Below, in pieces: positions 1-8,663 of a stretch of DNA of 64,000 nucleotides; the stretch's first letter is position 1; each line of letters opens with the position of its first letter. The notes beneath the pieces are model-generated. The model saw only the letters and a program-made list of their open reading frames with translations. It had not been told where the DNA came from and did not search any database. Origin of the DNA: a virus. The translations under genes and the position numbers were made by a program. Location: positions 19,395 to 83,394 of IMG/VR virus record IMGVR_UViG_3300019751_000003; one strand, written 5' to 3'.

Positions 1-107
1 GTTGCATAGCAGGTATTATCTGATAAAGTATCAGAGGCAATTTGTCGAACTAATAGTTCAAACAGAATTCCTGTGTTTTTAAATTTACTATGTTTTAATT
101 TTCCCAT
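1..107 (-). CDS. 5' end of a gene running off the left edge (unknown head-region protein)
   Basis: Only the first 35 residues are visible; they begin MGKLKHSKFKNTGILFELLV and the frame stays open to the window edge. I do not recognise a fold. The gene follows the portal gene, so by T4-like synteny it probably belongs to the head or prohead block. It has its own late-type promoter motif (ATATTTATA) 31 bases upstream, and a leader without a clear Shine-Dalgarno site. It is truncated by the window, not broken. Confidence 0.6.
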   Translation of the reverse strand, partial: MGKLKHSKFKNTGILFELLVRQIASDTLSDNTCYA

Positions 108-137
108 TTTTATTACCTTAATTATTAACAACTACAC

Positions 138-145
138 TATAAATA
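138..145 (-). promoter_or_regulatory. Putative late promoter of the truncated left-edge gene
   Basis: The minus strand reads GATATTTATAGTG, matching the ATATTTATA 9-mer found before ten genes in this window. It lies 31 bases upstream of the start codon at 107. Confidence 0.5.
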
Positions 146-157
146 TCTAAAAAAAAA

Positions 158-2071
158 CTAAATCGTGTCATCTATTAAATTGTTCTCATCTAATAACCCA
201 CCTTTATCATTAGGTTTAGAGTCATCTTTCAAAGATTCAAGTATTACACTTCTTGTTTTTCTCTTCATCTTACTAAGACTACTTTTCATAGCTTCGGATT
301 GTTCATATGCCAATGGTGATATCTTATGTTTACTATAAGATGTCTCTGGCTTGGACGCTCTTCTATTCATTTTCTGTCCAATTGGGTCTCTTCCAAATGG
401 ATTATCATCCGTTTTGTAGTTCCCTGCCTTTGGTGGTCTTCCCGCTCCATCAAATCCACCATCTGGTGCACCAGGAGGGTTACTTGGAACGCCCGAATTA
501 CCATATTCGTTTTGTGAACCTTCTTCACCATCACCATTTTGTTGTATCATAGCTAAATCATGTGGAGTACCAAACGACTCACCTGATTTTATTGGGTCAT
601 TACCTTCAGATTCTATCTGTTCATGTCTGAAACCTAGTTTAAGGTCGTTTATTACCTTACCTTGTTCAAGTTTCCATTCATCGTCTGACATATTAAAGAT
701 GTTTTTGTATACCCATTCTTGAGATACCATCTTAAGGTCTTTTAAATCACTTGCAAGTCTTGTTTTTTCAGTCCAAAGATTTGCTTTCTCTTGTTCGTAT
801 ATGATTGATGGGTTAGTCAACTCTAATTCAAAGTTAACTAAGTCTGCATTTTCATATCCTTGTGAGTATAAGTGAATGATTGCAATCTTTGTTAATTCAG
901 ATAGTACAATTTTTTGTAATCTCTCAACAGTTCTTGCGAATCTAATATCTTCTTGTGCTAATGTTGCTTTACCTTCAACACCTTCTTCATATCCAATAAA
1001 TGCTTTTGGAACTTTAAGTGCCGCCATCATTCTATTCTTTAGATATTCGATATCATCAATACCACCAAATTCCATTCCACTTAGGGAATCAATCTCAGTA
1101 CCACTTTGACCACCCCTAACAGGCAGATAGTAATCTTCTAACATATTTTGAAGGTTGAACTTAAGGTTGTAGTCACCTGTATTTTGGTCGAGGTAAGGAA
1201 CTTTCTTCATTTGGTCAATAATACTTCTCATGTGATTATCAACTTCATTAGGTGGAATGTTACCTACATCAATTTTGAATACTCTTTTTTCAGGCGCTCT
1301 CATAATTCTATGAATCATCATTGCGTCTTCCATAAGAGTTAATTGTTTCCAAGTTTTTCTTGCACCTTCAATTAGAGAACGGCCATATGGAAGGAAGTTT
1401 GTATCTGACATTAATCTAAAGTGTGCCATTTGATAAAACTCCATATAGTCTGCTTGTTTGTTAGATGCGACACCATGAGCTGCGCCAGCTGAACCTAACT
1501 TAAATCTAACTTCATAAGGATTCTCTGGATTAAAACCTTCTTCTCTTTCTATTTCATATGCTGACATTGGTGATGCGTTTACAATACCCACACCTTCTTC
1601 AATATCAAGATGTAAAAAGTAATCACCATATTTATTCATACCTCTAATCCAAGACCAAAGGTTAAACTCTATATTCAGTACATCATAGAAAAGGTTTTGT
1701 AATATCTTTTTTACATTCTCGTCATTCGTCTTAATTCTAAGAACATCGCCCATATCATTTTTTAGGGTACATTCATCCGAGTATATATCTAATACAGATG
1801 CGATGATTGAATCTTTATCCATCGCTTCATAATCTGTATATAATTCTAATTTATTTGAATGGTAGTTGAATTGGTTATTATAAGTTTCCCAATGCTTTCT
1901 TGTAGTGTGTAATCTACCGAACCTATCATAATAGGACGAGCTCCTCAAGTTACCTTGTGATTGTAGTCTTTGAGTATCGATAGCTTGTGTGTTACCTTTA
2001 CCAATTCTACGAACAACAACTTGGGTGTTGAATAATTTCTTTAGTCTACCAAATAATGATTTATCTGCCAT
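158..2071 (-). CDS. 20: Portal vertex protein (T4 gp20-like)
   Basis: The 637-residue protein resembles T4-type portal proteins, which form the dodecameric ring through which DNA is packaged and to which the neck attaches. The N-terminal half has the family-typical run around YDRFGRLHTTRKHWETYN, an early acidic stretch (YSDECTL) and a conserved W-rich segment (FNLWSWIRGMNKYGDYFLHL). The C-terminal 130 residues are Gly/Pro/Asp-rich, then basic, as expected of a flexible tail. Its neighbour upstream is the terminase large subunit, the classical packaging pair. Both a host-type promoter (2114-2143) and the late motif (2110-2117) precede it. The start is the first Met, 39 bases after the late motif. 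Confidence 0.9.
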   Translation of the reverse strand: MADKSLFGRLKKLFNTQVVVRRIGKGNTQAIDTQRLQSQGNLRSSSYYDRFGRLHTTRKHWETYNNQFNYHSNKLELYTDYEAMDKDSIIASVLDIYSDECTLKNDMGDVLRIKTNDENVKKILQNLFYDVLNIEFNLWSWIRGMNKYGDYFLHLDIEEGVGIVNASPMSAYEIEREEGFNPENPYEVRFKLGSAGAAHGVASNKQADYMEFYQMAHFRLMSDTNFLPYGRSLIEGARKTWKQLTLMEDAMMIHRIMRAPEKRVFKIDVGNIPPNEVDNHMRSIIDQMKKVPYLDQNTGDYNLKFNLQNMLEDYYLPVRGGQSGTEIDSLSGMEFGGIDDIEYLKNRMMAALKVPKAFIGYEEGVEGKATLAQEDIRFARTVERLQKIVLSELTKIAIIHLYSQGYENADLVNFELELTNPSIIYEQEKANLWTEKTRLASDLKDLKMVSQEWVYKNIFNMSDDEWKLEQGKVINDLKLGFRHEQIESEGNDPIKSGESFGTPHDLAMIQQNGDGEEGSQNEYGNSGVPSNPPGAPDGGFDGAGRPPKAGNYKTDDNPFGRDPIGQKMNRRASKPETSYSKHKISPLAYEQSEAMKSSLSKMKRKTRSVILESLKDDSKPNDKGGLLDENNLIDDTI

Positions 2072-2109
2072 ATTTTCTACTTCTAATTATATTGTATACT
2101 TATACATTC

Positions 2110-2117
2110 TATAAATA
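2110..2117 (-). promoter_or_regulatory. Putative late promoter of the portal gene
   Basis: The minus strand reads TATATTTATAGAA, containing the shared ATATTTATA 9-mer, 39 bases before the portal start. It overlaps the -7 box of the host-type promoter at 2114-2143, so one site may serve two polymerase forms. Confidence 0.5.
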
Positions 2118-2143
2118 TACAAAAAAAATAGTTTATTTCCAAA
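2114..2143 (-). promoter_or_regulatory. Putative host-type promoter of the portal gene
   Basis: TTTGG (2143-2139) is followed 24 bases later by TATATT (2119-2114). This is the spacing shared by the host-type promoters in the window and fits the Bacteroidota -33/-7 pattern. Confidence 0.5.
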
Positions 2144-2145
2144 TT

Positions 2146-3720
2146 TTATAACAACCAAGTTAAATCTTGGTCATTACCATGCTGGTCTTTCTGTTTCCAA
2201 GGGTCTATTCCAAGGTTTCTATTGTTATAAGCACCTGGTTGATTCCTTTTTATGTGGGTTAATGTAGTTCTTGTTAAGTCCATACCTTGTTGTCTTAACT
2301 TCAATGCCGTATCTCTAACCCAAAGACCTGTTGAGAAAGATATTACTAAGTCATCATTATAACCTCGTTGAGCTTCTGCTCTACTACCATTCCATATGAA
2401 AACAAACAACTCATCGATTAATCTTTTTGACCTAATCAATGGTGTTCTTTCTCTCATATAAGTATCTAATTTAGATATAACCAATGGACGAGTTCTACTT
2501 GTCATTGAGAACCCAGGAACCATATCGTCTTTTCTTTTTAAATCAAAACCTTTTCTAAGATGGATATCTTCATCGACATAACCTAAATCTCTGTATGAAT
2601 AATATAGGTTTTGGTAGTTTCTGTCTATAACTTCTTGAATTACTGCCCAACCAATGTTTGCGTTTTCAATTACAAGTAATGCGTTGTTCCAATCAGTTGC
2701 AACCGATGTTAAAAATGCACCATATTGTTTTGTTTCAATCTTACCTTTGTATTCAGCAACTTGTTCCACAGTTTCGACATCAAAGACATGAAACGCAGAA
2801 TAGTCAGTAGAATCCCCACGAGCAACATCAGCCACAACAACATAATCACGAGAATAGTTAGGGTAATCCCATAACCAATAATTACCATCAAAACCTCTTT
2901 TTTCAATAGGGTCTTTAACATGCGTCTCTTCATACCATTTTAATGTTGAACCTTCTACTACTGTATAACCAGAACTGATGAAATCACAATCACATTCTTG
3001 TGCTGCTCCTTTTTCACCAAGTAACTTTGTTTGTTGTTCTCTCCATGCTTCATCTCTTTCTGGATGAACACTCCAATGTAATTCTATCGGATTCCATTGT
3101 TCACCTGCTTGTCCTTGTAACCATATTTTGTGAAAAAAGTTACCGACACCATTTGGTGTAGATAATACGATTGCCCCACCACCAGTTGATAGTGTTGATT
3201 GTGCAGATGTCCAAATTTCTTCTACATTATCGATAAACGCAGCTTCATCAATTACCAATAAAGATAATGCTTCAGAACGACCTGCGTCACCTGCAGCAGA
3301 TGTTGCTTTTATCTGAGAACCATTTCTAAGTCTTAATGATAACTTGTTATCTTCCTCAGTATTACCTCTTAACCAAGATGGTAAGTTCTGATGCATGAAT
3401 CTAACTTTAGTAACTAAGTTTTTTGCAACCTCTTGTTTAGTTGCAATTACTAATACATTTTTATCTTCATGAAATAACATAAGCCAGAGAGAATATCCGG
3501 CTGATAGTGTTGATATACCTAATTGTCGTGATTTAAGAATTACATTAAATCGATTGTCGGAAACTGCCGACATTAAGTCTTCTTGGAAGTCGTATAAATT
3601 AAAAAGAATTTTACCACGAGATGGGTGTTGAATATAACAATACTTTCTAAAAAAATATACGGGGTCTTTAGCACATTTTAAGTACTCTTCCTTTATGATT
3701 TGTTTGATTGGCTTTTGCAT
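2146..3720 (-). CDS. 17: Terminase large subunit (T4 gp17-like ATPase/nuclease)
   Basis: This is the DNA-packaging motor that pumps and cuts genomic DNA at the portal. The 524-residue protein shows the T4-type ATPase: a Walker A variant SRQLGIST at residues 64-71, Walker B LLVIDEA at 154-160, and coupling motif STPNG at 187-191. The C-terminal RNase-H-like nuclease has D298 (ADVARGDSTDYSA), E352 (LVIENANIG) and D456-D457 (GYNDDLV), matching the three carboxylates of gp17. The length is somewhat below T4 gp17 (about 610 residues). It sits between the portal gene and a small membrane-protein gene, with 4 bases to the latter. No small terminase is recognisable in the window. Confidence 0.95.
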   Translation of the reverse strand: MQKPIKQIIKEEYLKCAKDPVYFFRKYCYIQHPSRGKILFNLYDFQEDLMSAVSDNRFNVILKSRQLGISTLSAGYSLWLMLFHEDKNVLVIATKQEVAKNLVTKVRFMHQNLPSWLRGNTEEDNKLSLRLRNGSQIKATSAAGDAGRSEALSLLVIDEAAFIDNVEEIWTSAQSTLSTGGGAIVLSTPNGVGNFFHKIWLQGQAGEQWNPIELHWSVHPERDEAWREQQTKLLGEKGAAQECDCDFISSGYTVVEGSTLKWYEETHVKDPIEKRGFDGNYWLWDYPNYSRDYVVVADVARGDSTDYSAFHVFDVETVEQVAEYKGKIETKQYGAFLTSVATDWNNALLVIENANIGWAVIQEVIDRNYQNLYYSYRDLGYVDEDIHLRKGFDLKRKDDMVPGFSMTSRTRPLVISKLDTYMRERTPLIRSKRLIDELFVFIWNGSRAEAQRGYNDDLVISFSTGLWVRDTALKLRQQGMDLTRTTLTHIKRNQPGAYNNRNLGIDPWKQKDQHGNDQDLTWLL

Positions 3721-3724
3721 ACAT

Positions 3725-4336
3725 TTACTTTTTCCCCTTGAACGAGATTTTCCAATAGACTCTACCGATTACTATTGGTTGGAAGTTCTGATTAACACCA
3801 AGTCCTACTCCATATACATTATCTTTTTTAGATTTGTAAAGTAAGTCTCCAGATAAAAAGTTTATTTGCTTAGAATTACCACCGACACTTACCCCACCAA
3901 ACAATTTTGGTTTATTGAGGTAAATGTCATTAGTAATGGTTGTAGTTGGTATTAATACTTGGGAGTCAAAGTTTCTACTAAATATCTTGTTTTGAGATAT
4001 TGTATCTATAATAGTAATGTAACCCAACGAATCTAACTTAAGAGTATCTTGATAGACATACTTGCTATAATAATCTTTTAAGATTTCGAGGGTATCGATT
4101 TTAGTTTTTAATACTACTGTATCTGTAACAGTCTTTGTCTCTATTCTTGTTTTGTATTTTGGTACATAAACTTTTTTTTCTACTGTTAGAGTGTCGTATC
4201 GTGTTTCGATTTTAGTAACAATCTTTTCAGTAGTAACATCGTCACCACCACCACAAGTTTTGAGTAAGACAAGTATACAGAGGACAATAATTATTAAGTT
4301 TTGGAGTTTTGTTCCAGCCTTTTTAAATAGTCCCAT
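3725..4336 (-). CDS. Membrane-anchored protein of unknown function
   Basis: The 203-residue protein has one N-terminal hydrophobic segment (about residues 13-28, LIIIVLCILVLLKTC) followed by a Gly-Gly-Gly-Asp-Asp hinge. A Thr/Lys/Asp-rich region (35-90) has alternating charged beta-strand-like repeats built on T-x-T and D-T-L motifs. The C-terminal half is beta-rich with GVSVGG and GVGLGVNQ stretches, reminiscent of outer-membrane beta-strands. The Cys at the end of the hydrophobic stretch could be a lipoprotein acceptor, but the spacing is not classical. A spanin-like or envelope role is possible but not shown. It lies between the terminase and another small membrane-protein gene. Confidence 0.6.
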   Translation of the reverse strand: MGLFKKAGTKLQNLIIIVLCILVLLKTCGGGDDVTTEKIVTKIETRYDTLTVEKKVYVPKYKTRIETKTVTDTVVLKTKIDTLEILKDYYSKYVYQDTLKLDSLGYITIIDTISQNKIFSRNFDSQVLIPTTTITNDIYLNKPKLFGGVSVGGNSKQINFLSGDLLYKSKKDNVYGVGLGVNQNFQPIVIGRVYWKISFKGKK

Positions 4337-4356
4337 TACTATGTACTCCTATGAGT

Positions 4357-4731
4357 TTATTTTTTTCCGCGTCCTCTACCTGAACCTGAACCTGAAGATT
4401 TTCTTCCTCTTCCTCTACCTGAACCTGAACCTGAACTTGCTTTACGAGGTTTTCTACCTTTTCGGTTTTTACCCTTTGCAGCTGAGACAACATCTTTAGT
4501 TTGTTTACCGACTTCTTTTACTGCGTCAGCAACATCACCGAGCTCTTCTTTAACTCTTTTTGCTCTTCTCTTTACTTCTTTAGCAACTTTTTTAGCGTCT
4601 TCGATAGTATCTTCTACTTCATCTGGAATGTAGTCACCATCTCTGTCGTTAATTTTACCTTGCTTGTAAAAGTAATAGTATACACCTGCTCCAACAAGTA
4701 GTACACCTAAAATAATAAAAATTGTAGTCAT
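4357..4731 (-). CDS. Small membrane protein with basic Gly/Ser/Arg tail
   Basis: The 124-residue protein starts with a transmembrane segment (residues 2-20), then an acidic patch (NDRDGDYIPDEVED). A lysine-rich amphipathic helix (about 38-85) with VKEVGKQTKDVV periodicity resembles YtxH-type proteins. The last 30 residues are an imperfect duplication of SSGSGSGRGRG, encoded by a tandem DNA repeat. Such a tail could bind nucleic acid or be unstructured. A late-type motif lies 46 bases upstream. No enzymatic motif is visible. Confidence 0.6.
   Translation of the reverse strand: MTTIFIILGVLLVGAGVYYYFYKQGKINDRDGDYIPDEVEDTIEDAKKVAKEVKRRAKRVKEELGDVADAVKEVGKQTKDVVSAAKGKNRKGRKPRKASSGSGSGRGRGRKSSGSGSGRGRGKK
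4367..4440 (-). repeat. Imperfect tandem repeat encoding the SGSGSGRGRG tail
   Basis: Two copies of a roughly 36-base unit containing CCTCTACCTGAACCTGAACC (plus-strand reading) lie back to back inside the preceding membrane-protein gene. The copies differ mainly by a few codons. Confidence 0.6.
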
Positions 4732-4776
4732 AATTTTTCCGTTTTATTTGATTATTAATTAAACTTTGATTACTAA

Positions 4777-4784
4777 TATAAATA
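4777..4784 (-). promoter_or_regulatory. Putative late promoter of the 124-residue membrane protein
   Basis: The minus strand reads CATATTTATATTA, containing the ATATTTATA 9-mer, 46 bases before the start at 4731 and just after the glycosyltransferase stop codon. Confidence 0.45.
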
Positions 4785-4795
4785 TGTAAATTAAT

Positions 4796-5809
4796 TTAAT
4801 TAGTTGATTTTGGGATTTCTCTACAATTATCTTCTAACTTTTCTAAGATATCGTAGTACTCATCTCTTTTAAGAAGTTGGATGAAATCGTTATTTGCTCC
4901 AACCAAATCTTCTTTTATTTTATTCCAAACTTCATATAGTTCGGGCTTGTTTTCTTTTTCAGCTTGGTCATAAAATGTTTTTGCACCCCATAGATGAAAT
5001 ATCTGTGTACCCAACTCTTTCATAACTTGTGCTGGTGGTACATTCCAAACTTGGTGTTGAAATCCCAATGGTGTTGATAATGCATTAGTTAATGACTGAG
5101 ACTGAAATGGGGTTTCTCTCGATATTAGTTTACCCGTATTATCATATTCTTCTTGGAACATCATAGCACTTAGTAACCATTGTTCCATTGTAATTTGTGG
5201 CGCAGTACTATCTGTAAAGTCTGATTTTTCGAAAAACTTTTCAGAATAACCACCTTTATTATTTAGAACAAATCTAAAGTACTTGTCTGTATACCTTTTT
5301 AAAAATTCCATGTCTGTAAAACAAATAGCTGCACAATTTGCAGGCATTGTGTTTATAAATGCCATCACATCCCAATCACTCCATTTAAAAGCTTTTGGTT
5401 TATTTAAAACTGATGGGAATGCGTATGTTGCTGGTGATTCTGTATGTAAGAATGATACTTGTGCTCTTTCTAATACATCAGGTGTTATGTTGTGTAGTAC
5501 TAAATCGGTATCCAACATAAGGAAAGGTTCTTCTTGGTGTTTCATTACCCATAACTTTGGTGAAGACCAATAATCTTTAGAAATCTTATCACTTGGATAT
5601 TCGTCAAGTACTTCAGTATTGACTTCATCATATAAAGTATCCATACCAAATTTTTTATACTCGTTTAAAGTATAAGTGTCTACATACAACATGATTTTTT
5701 CAGAGGGACTTGATACCCTCAGTTTTACAACACTAAGTAATTGTGTTAGGAGTTCTAAGTCGTTAAAGGATTTACCCTCTTCGAGCTTATAAGTGTGAAT
5801 GTACTTCAT
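4796..5809 (-). CDS. Glycosyltransferase-like protein (DUF6734-like)
   Basis: The 337-residue protein has the layout of a GT-A glycosyltransferase. A Rossmann-like first half ends in FLMLDTDLVLH, where D100-T-D102 is a DxD metal and sugar-nucleotide motif. A Trp-rich acceptor half follows (WSDWDVMAFINTMPAN, WNVPPAQVMKELG). The overall pattern resembles the DUF6734 family. Substrate and acceptor are unknown; modification of host surface glycan or virion protein is plausible. It has its own late-type motif 20 bases upstream, so it is probably made with structural proteins. A second, unrelated glycosyltransferase (GT25) lies at 57711-58469. Confidence 0.65.
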   Translation of the reverse strand: MKYIHTYKLEEGKSFNDLELLTQLLSVVKLRVSSPSEKIMLYVDTYTLNEYKKFGMDTLYDEVNTEVLDEYPSDKISKDYWSSPKLWVMKHQEEPFLMLDTDLVLHNITPDVLERAQVSFLHTESPATYAFPSVLNKPKAFKWSDWDVMAFINTMPANCAAICFTDMEFLKRYTDKYFRFVLNNKGGYSEKFFEKSDFTDSTAPQITMEQWLLSAMMFQEEYDNTGKLISRETPFQSQSLTNALSTPLGFQHQVWNVPPAQVMKELGTQIFHLWGAKTFYDQAEKENKPELYEVWNKIKEDLVGANNDFIQLLKRDEYYDILEKLEDNCREIPKSTN

Positions 5810-5828
5810 AACTTGTTTTTTAGTTTTA

Positions 5829-5836
5829 TATAAATA
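5829..5836 (-). promoter_or_regulatory. Putative late promoter of the glycosyltransferase gene
   Basis: The minus strand reads CATATTTATATAA, containing ATATTTATA, only 20 bases before the start at 5809, which implies a leader of about a dozen bases. Confidence 0.5.
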
Positions 5837-5860
5837 TGTAAATTAATTTAATGAAATTGA

Positions 5861-7885
5861 TTACCATTTTTTACAAGACCAATATCTTGCTTTATGTCTT
5901 GGTCCAGGATTATCACAATTGTGTCTTGCTCTAAATGCTTTTCTTCTTTCAGGATTATTTTTTTTGATAGACATTGTCTTTTCATTACCCTTACCTTTGT
6001 GACCAAAGTTTACTTTTACTACATTTCCTTTTGGATTCTTAACATAAACTTTAAACTTCTTTACATCACCTTGCATTATTTTACCAAGTTTGACATCCCT
6101 ACCTTGATACTCTGCTTCATTTATATCAGCTTTGTATTCTTTCATAAAGTTAATAAATTCCTTTATGTCTTGTTCATTTTCTACATCATATTCTTCTACT
6201 ACTGAAAATCCTTCGTAGATAGATTTAAGATACTTTAAAAACTCTTTGTCTTTTCTCATGTCTTTAAAGTCTGCGTCTGAAAATACATTCTTGATAAAAT
6301 CTTTTGCGTCTTTAGAATCTTGTCTGATTTGGTCGATTACTTTAAACATACCCTCGTTTACTGATTCCATCAATCCAATTGCAGTAGTACCAACAACTCT
6401 TTCAGCACCATCTGCATATTTGTTGTTTAGAATTGCTATCTTTACCGGCTTGTCAATTATATACATTGGAAGTGGTGATGTACCAAATGAATATTTGATT
6501 CCATTCTTTTTTAATTCTTTACCAACATCCATAAATGATTTAGAATTTTTTACCATATCAGCAAGTTTATCTAAAATCACATCATGCTTACCTTCGTTTA
6601 CTGATTCTTTTACAAATCCTTCTTTGAATAAAATTTTACCTGTTCTATCTTCAATTGCGATAGTTGCTCGTGGGTATCCACCTTGCATCATTCTAAATGC
6701 AGCTGGAACTGCCATTGGAGTTTTTACTAATTCTTGTTTTACAACCTTACCTAACATAGTTGCCACAATACTAACAGGATAACTTCCTTTTTTAGCTGCT
6801 TTATGTATGATTGCAAGGCCTGTTGATTCATTTATTGATTCAAATAGTTCATCTCTTGTAAGTTTTCTACCAAAGGCCTTTTCAAATGCTTTAATCATTT
6901 TTACTTCGGTACTTGCATTTCTCCCAAGTAATTTTAAAACTCTTTTTAATTCTTCTTCAGAAAAATTATAGTTTACTTTTACTTCGTTTACTGATTCATC
7001 TATTGATTCAGGTATCATATCTACAATTACGGCTGCCATATCACCTTTTGCTAAACTTACATTTCCGTCTCTATTGTAAAGATAGTATTTTACACCATTT
7101 GGATTTTTTGGATTTTTTAGAATAATTCTTTCTACTTGAGCTTTACCAACTTTAGTTTTTCCTTTGGTTACTACAAGTACTGTTTCATTATCTTTTCTAA
7201 TTGCGTTACCAAACTTAATTCTAATCTTATCACCTTTTTTGAGTTTATCGTAAACTTTGAATTTTTTATTCTTATCCATAAATTTGGCTTCGTTTAGTGA
7301 TTCATCTGCTTTCATTACATCATACATCTTACTATTTCTACCAACTGATACAAGAGTTAAACCTTTATGTTTCTTACTTAACTTAGCAAGTTCTTTTTTT
7401 GCTTTCTTTAAATCACCATCACCAGGACTATCACCACCATCTTTGTAATACATTTTATCGTAATCTTGTTTTTTTGCATCAAACTTATCTACGATTGTTA
7501 ATATTTCATTTACTGATTCTTTTTTTACCTTTGCTACTTTAAATGCAACATTAACCATTTTAGGTAAAGAAAGTTTTCCGAAGTTTTTCTTGTTTGAATC
7601 ATTGATTGCATCATATACTGCAATTACTGCTGATGCTGAGAATGAATCAACTCTCATCTTTTTACCACTTACTGGGTCTTTGATTTTTGCGTTTTGTTTA
7701 TTCTTAAGAATATCTCTTAATTGAGAAATTACCTCAGGTTCTTTAACTTCGTTTACAAATGATTTTGCATAGGGATTAGAAATCACTTTACCTAACTCAG
7801 GTGTGAATCCATATTTGTATTCCATGAATGACTTAACATTTTGATATTCTTCTTTTATAATACTCTTAAGTTGTTTTTTATCCAT
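5861..7885 (-). CDS. Probable head-internal polyprotein with repeated prohead-protease sites
   Basis: The 674-residue basic protein is divided by eight short motifs of the form hydrophobic-N-E: VNE at residue 46, VNE 127, LNE 199, VNE 301, INE 353, VNE 431, VNE 511 and INE 590. Most are preceded by E-S. T4 gp21 protease cuts after (L/I)xE, so these look like processing sites releasing modules of about 50-100 residues. One module (about 200-290) is rich in beta strands (GDKIRIKFGNAIR). The C-terminal module (from 591) ends in a Cys/Arg-rich stretch with RARHNCDNPGP and YWSCKKW, a conserved ending I recall from other phage proteins. The N terminus KKQLKSIIKEEY resembles other head-packaged proteins. 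The individual functions are unknown; cleavage is inferred. Confidence 0.7.
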   Translation of the reverse strand: MDKKQLKSIIKEEYQNVKSFMEYKYGFTPELGKVISNPYAKSFVNEVKEPEVISQLRDILKNKQNAKIKDPVSGKKMRVDSFSASAVIAVYDAINDSNKKNFGKLSLPKMVNVAFKVAKVKKESVNEILTIVDKFDAKKQDYDKMYYKDGGDSPGDGDLKKAKKELAKLSKKHKGLTLVSVGRNSKMYDVMKADESLNEAKFMDKNKKFKVYDKLKKGDKIRIKFGNAIRKDNETVLVVTKGKTKVGKAQVERIILKNPKNPNGVKYYLYNRDGNVSLAKGDMAAVIVDMIPESIDESVNEVKVNYNFSEEELKRVLKLLGRNASTEVKMIKAFEKAFGRKLTRDELFESINESTGLAIIHKAAKKGSYPVSIVATMLGKVVKQELVKTPMAVPAAFRMMQGGYPRATIAIEDRTGKILFKEGFVKESVNEGKHDVILDKLADMVKNSKSFMDVGKELKKNGIKYSFGTSPLPMYIIDKPVKIAILNNKYADGAERVVGTTAIGLMESVNEGMFKVIDQIRQDSKDAKDFIKNVFSDADFKDMRKDKEFLKYLKSIYEGFSVVEEYDVENEQDIKEFINFMKEYKADINEAEYQGRDVKLGKIMQGDVKKFKVYVKNPKGNVVKVNFGHKGKGNEKTMSIKKNNPERRKAFRARHNCDNPGPRHKARYWSCKKW

Positions 7886-7893
7886 GATGTCCC

Positions 7894-8661
7894 TTAGTCT
7901 ATTGTTTTTGGAAACTTAGTTTTCTTAGCCAAATCTAAAAGTTTTTTTAAGTCTTCAGGATTATTTCTGTTGAATTTATCTGCATTCTTTTTATTTTTGA
8001 AAATTGCTGATACTTTCTTTCCGTTATCATCAATCATAATGATAATACCATTTTTACCAACATGCCTTTCATCAAATACAGATACCTTTTCTTCAATAGT
8101 CTCTTCTACATTTTCTTTTGTAGTTCTCCAACCACCACCTGCGGCTTTATATTGTTTTGCCGCCCATGCGTTTGCGTATGCTGATGGATATACATCGAAC
8201 TTCTTTTTAGCTTGTGATTTATAGTAAGACCATTTAGATGGATTTGTAGGAACATTCTTTTCAACAAGAACAGATAAGTTTTCTAATAATTTGTGTTCTT
8301 TATTTAGAGATTCATTTTTAAGGTCTTCAATTTTTGAACCAAGAGGTCTACCTATATACATTGATACAAAGAATCCAATTGCATCAAGAATGTCGTGTCC
8401 ATCCCACTTTGCGGCTGCGGCGATGTCCATTCCTTTAGACTCAAGATTATCTTCCCACTCTCTCTTACCAAAGTATTTTGCACCTTTAGCTTTTGGAAAA
8501 AGTTTATCTACTTTTTTAGATGTACTATGAAAGTTTGCATCTGTTAATGCACCTTTTAAAATAAACATAATAGCGTGATGTGCTTCTGGTGAGGACGCAC
8601 TTGTTCCTTTAAAATATGCGTCTAAATCTTTTTTTACTTTTTTATTTAATCTTGGATTCAT
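7894..8661 (-). CDS. Probable structural or head-internal protein with KFDVYPSAYANAWAA motif
   Basis: The 255-residue basic protein has three visible parts. The N-terminal helical region (1-120) contains KWDGHDILDAIGFF. A central motif near 150-180 (KKKFDVYPSAYANAWAAKQY followed by GGGW) is one I recall from structural proteins of marine T4-like phages. A C-terminal beta-rich region (200-255) follows. Possible cleavage-like sequences ESLNK and TIEEK lie between parts but fit the protease consensus less well than those of the downstream polyprotein gene. It is packed 8 bases from that gene and 2 bases from the upstream small gene, so all are probably co-expressed. Confidence 0.6.
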   Translation of the reverse strand: MNPRLNKKVKKDLDAYFKGTSASSPEAHHAIMFILKGALTDANFHSTSKKVDKLFPKAKGAKYFGKREWEDNLESKGMDIAAAAKWDGHDILDAIGFFVSMYIGRPLGSKIEDLKNESLNKEHKLLENLSVLVEKNVPTNPSKWSYYKSQAKKKFDVYPSAYANAWAAKQYKAAGGGWRTTKENVEETIEEKVSVFDERHVGKNGIIIMIDDNGKKVSAIFKNKKNADKFNRNNPEDLKKLLDLAKKTKFPKTID

Positions 8662-8663
8662 TG

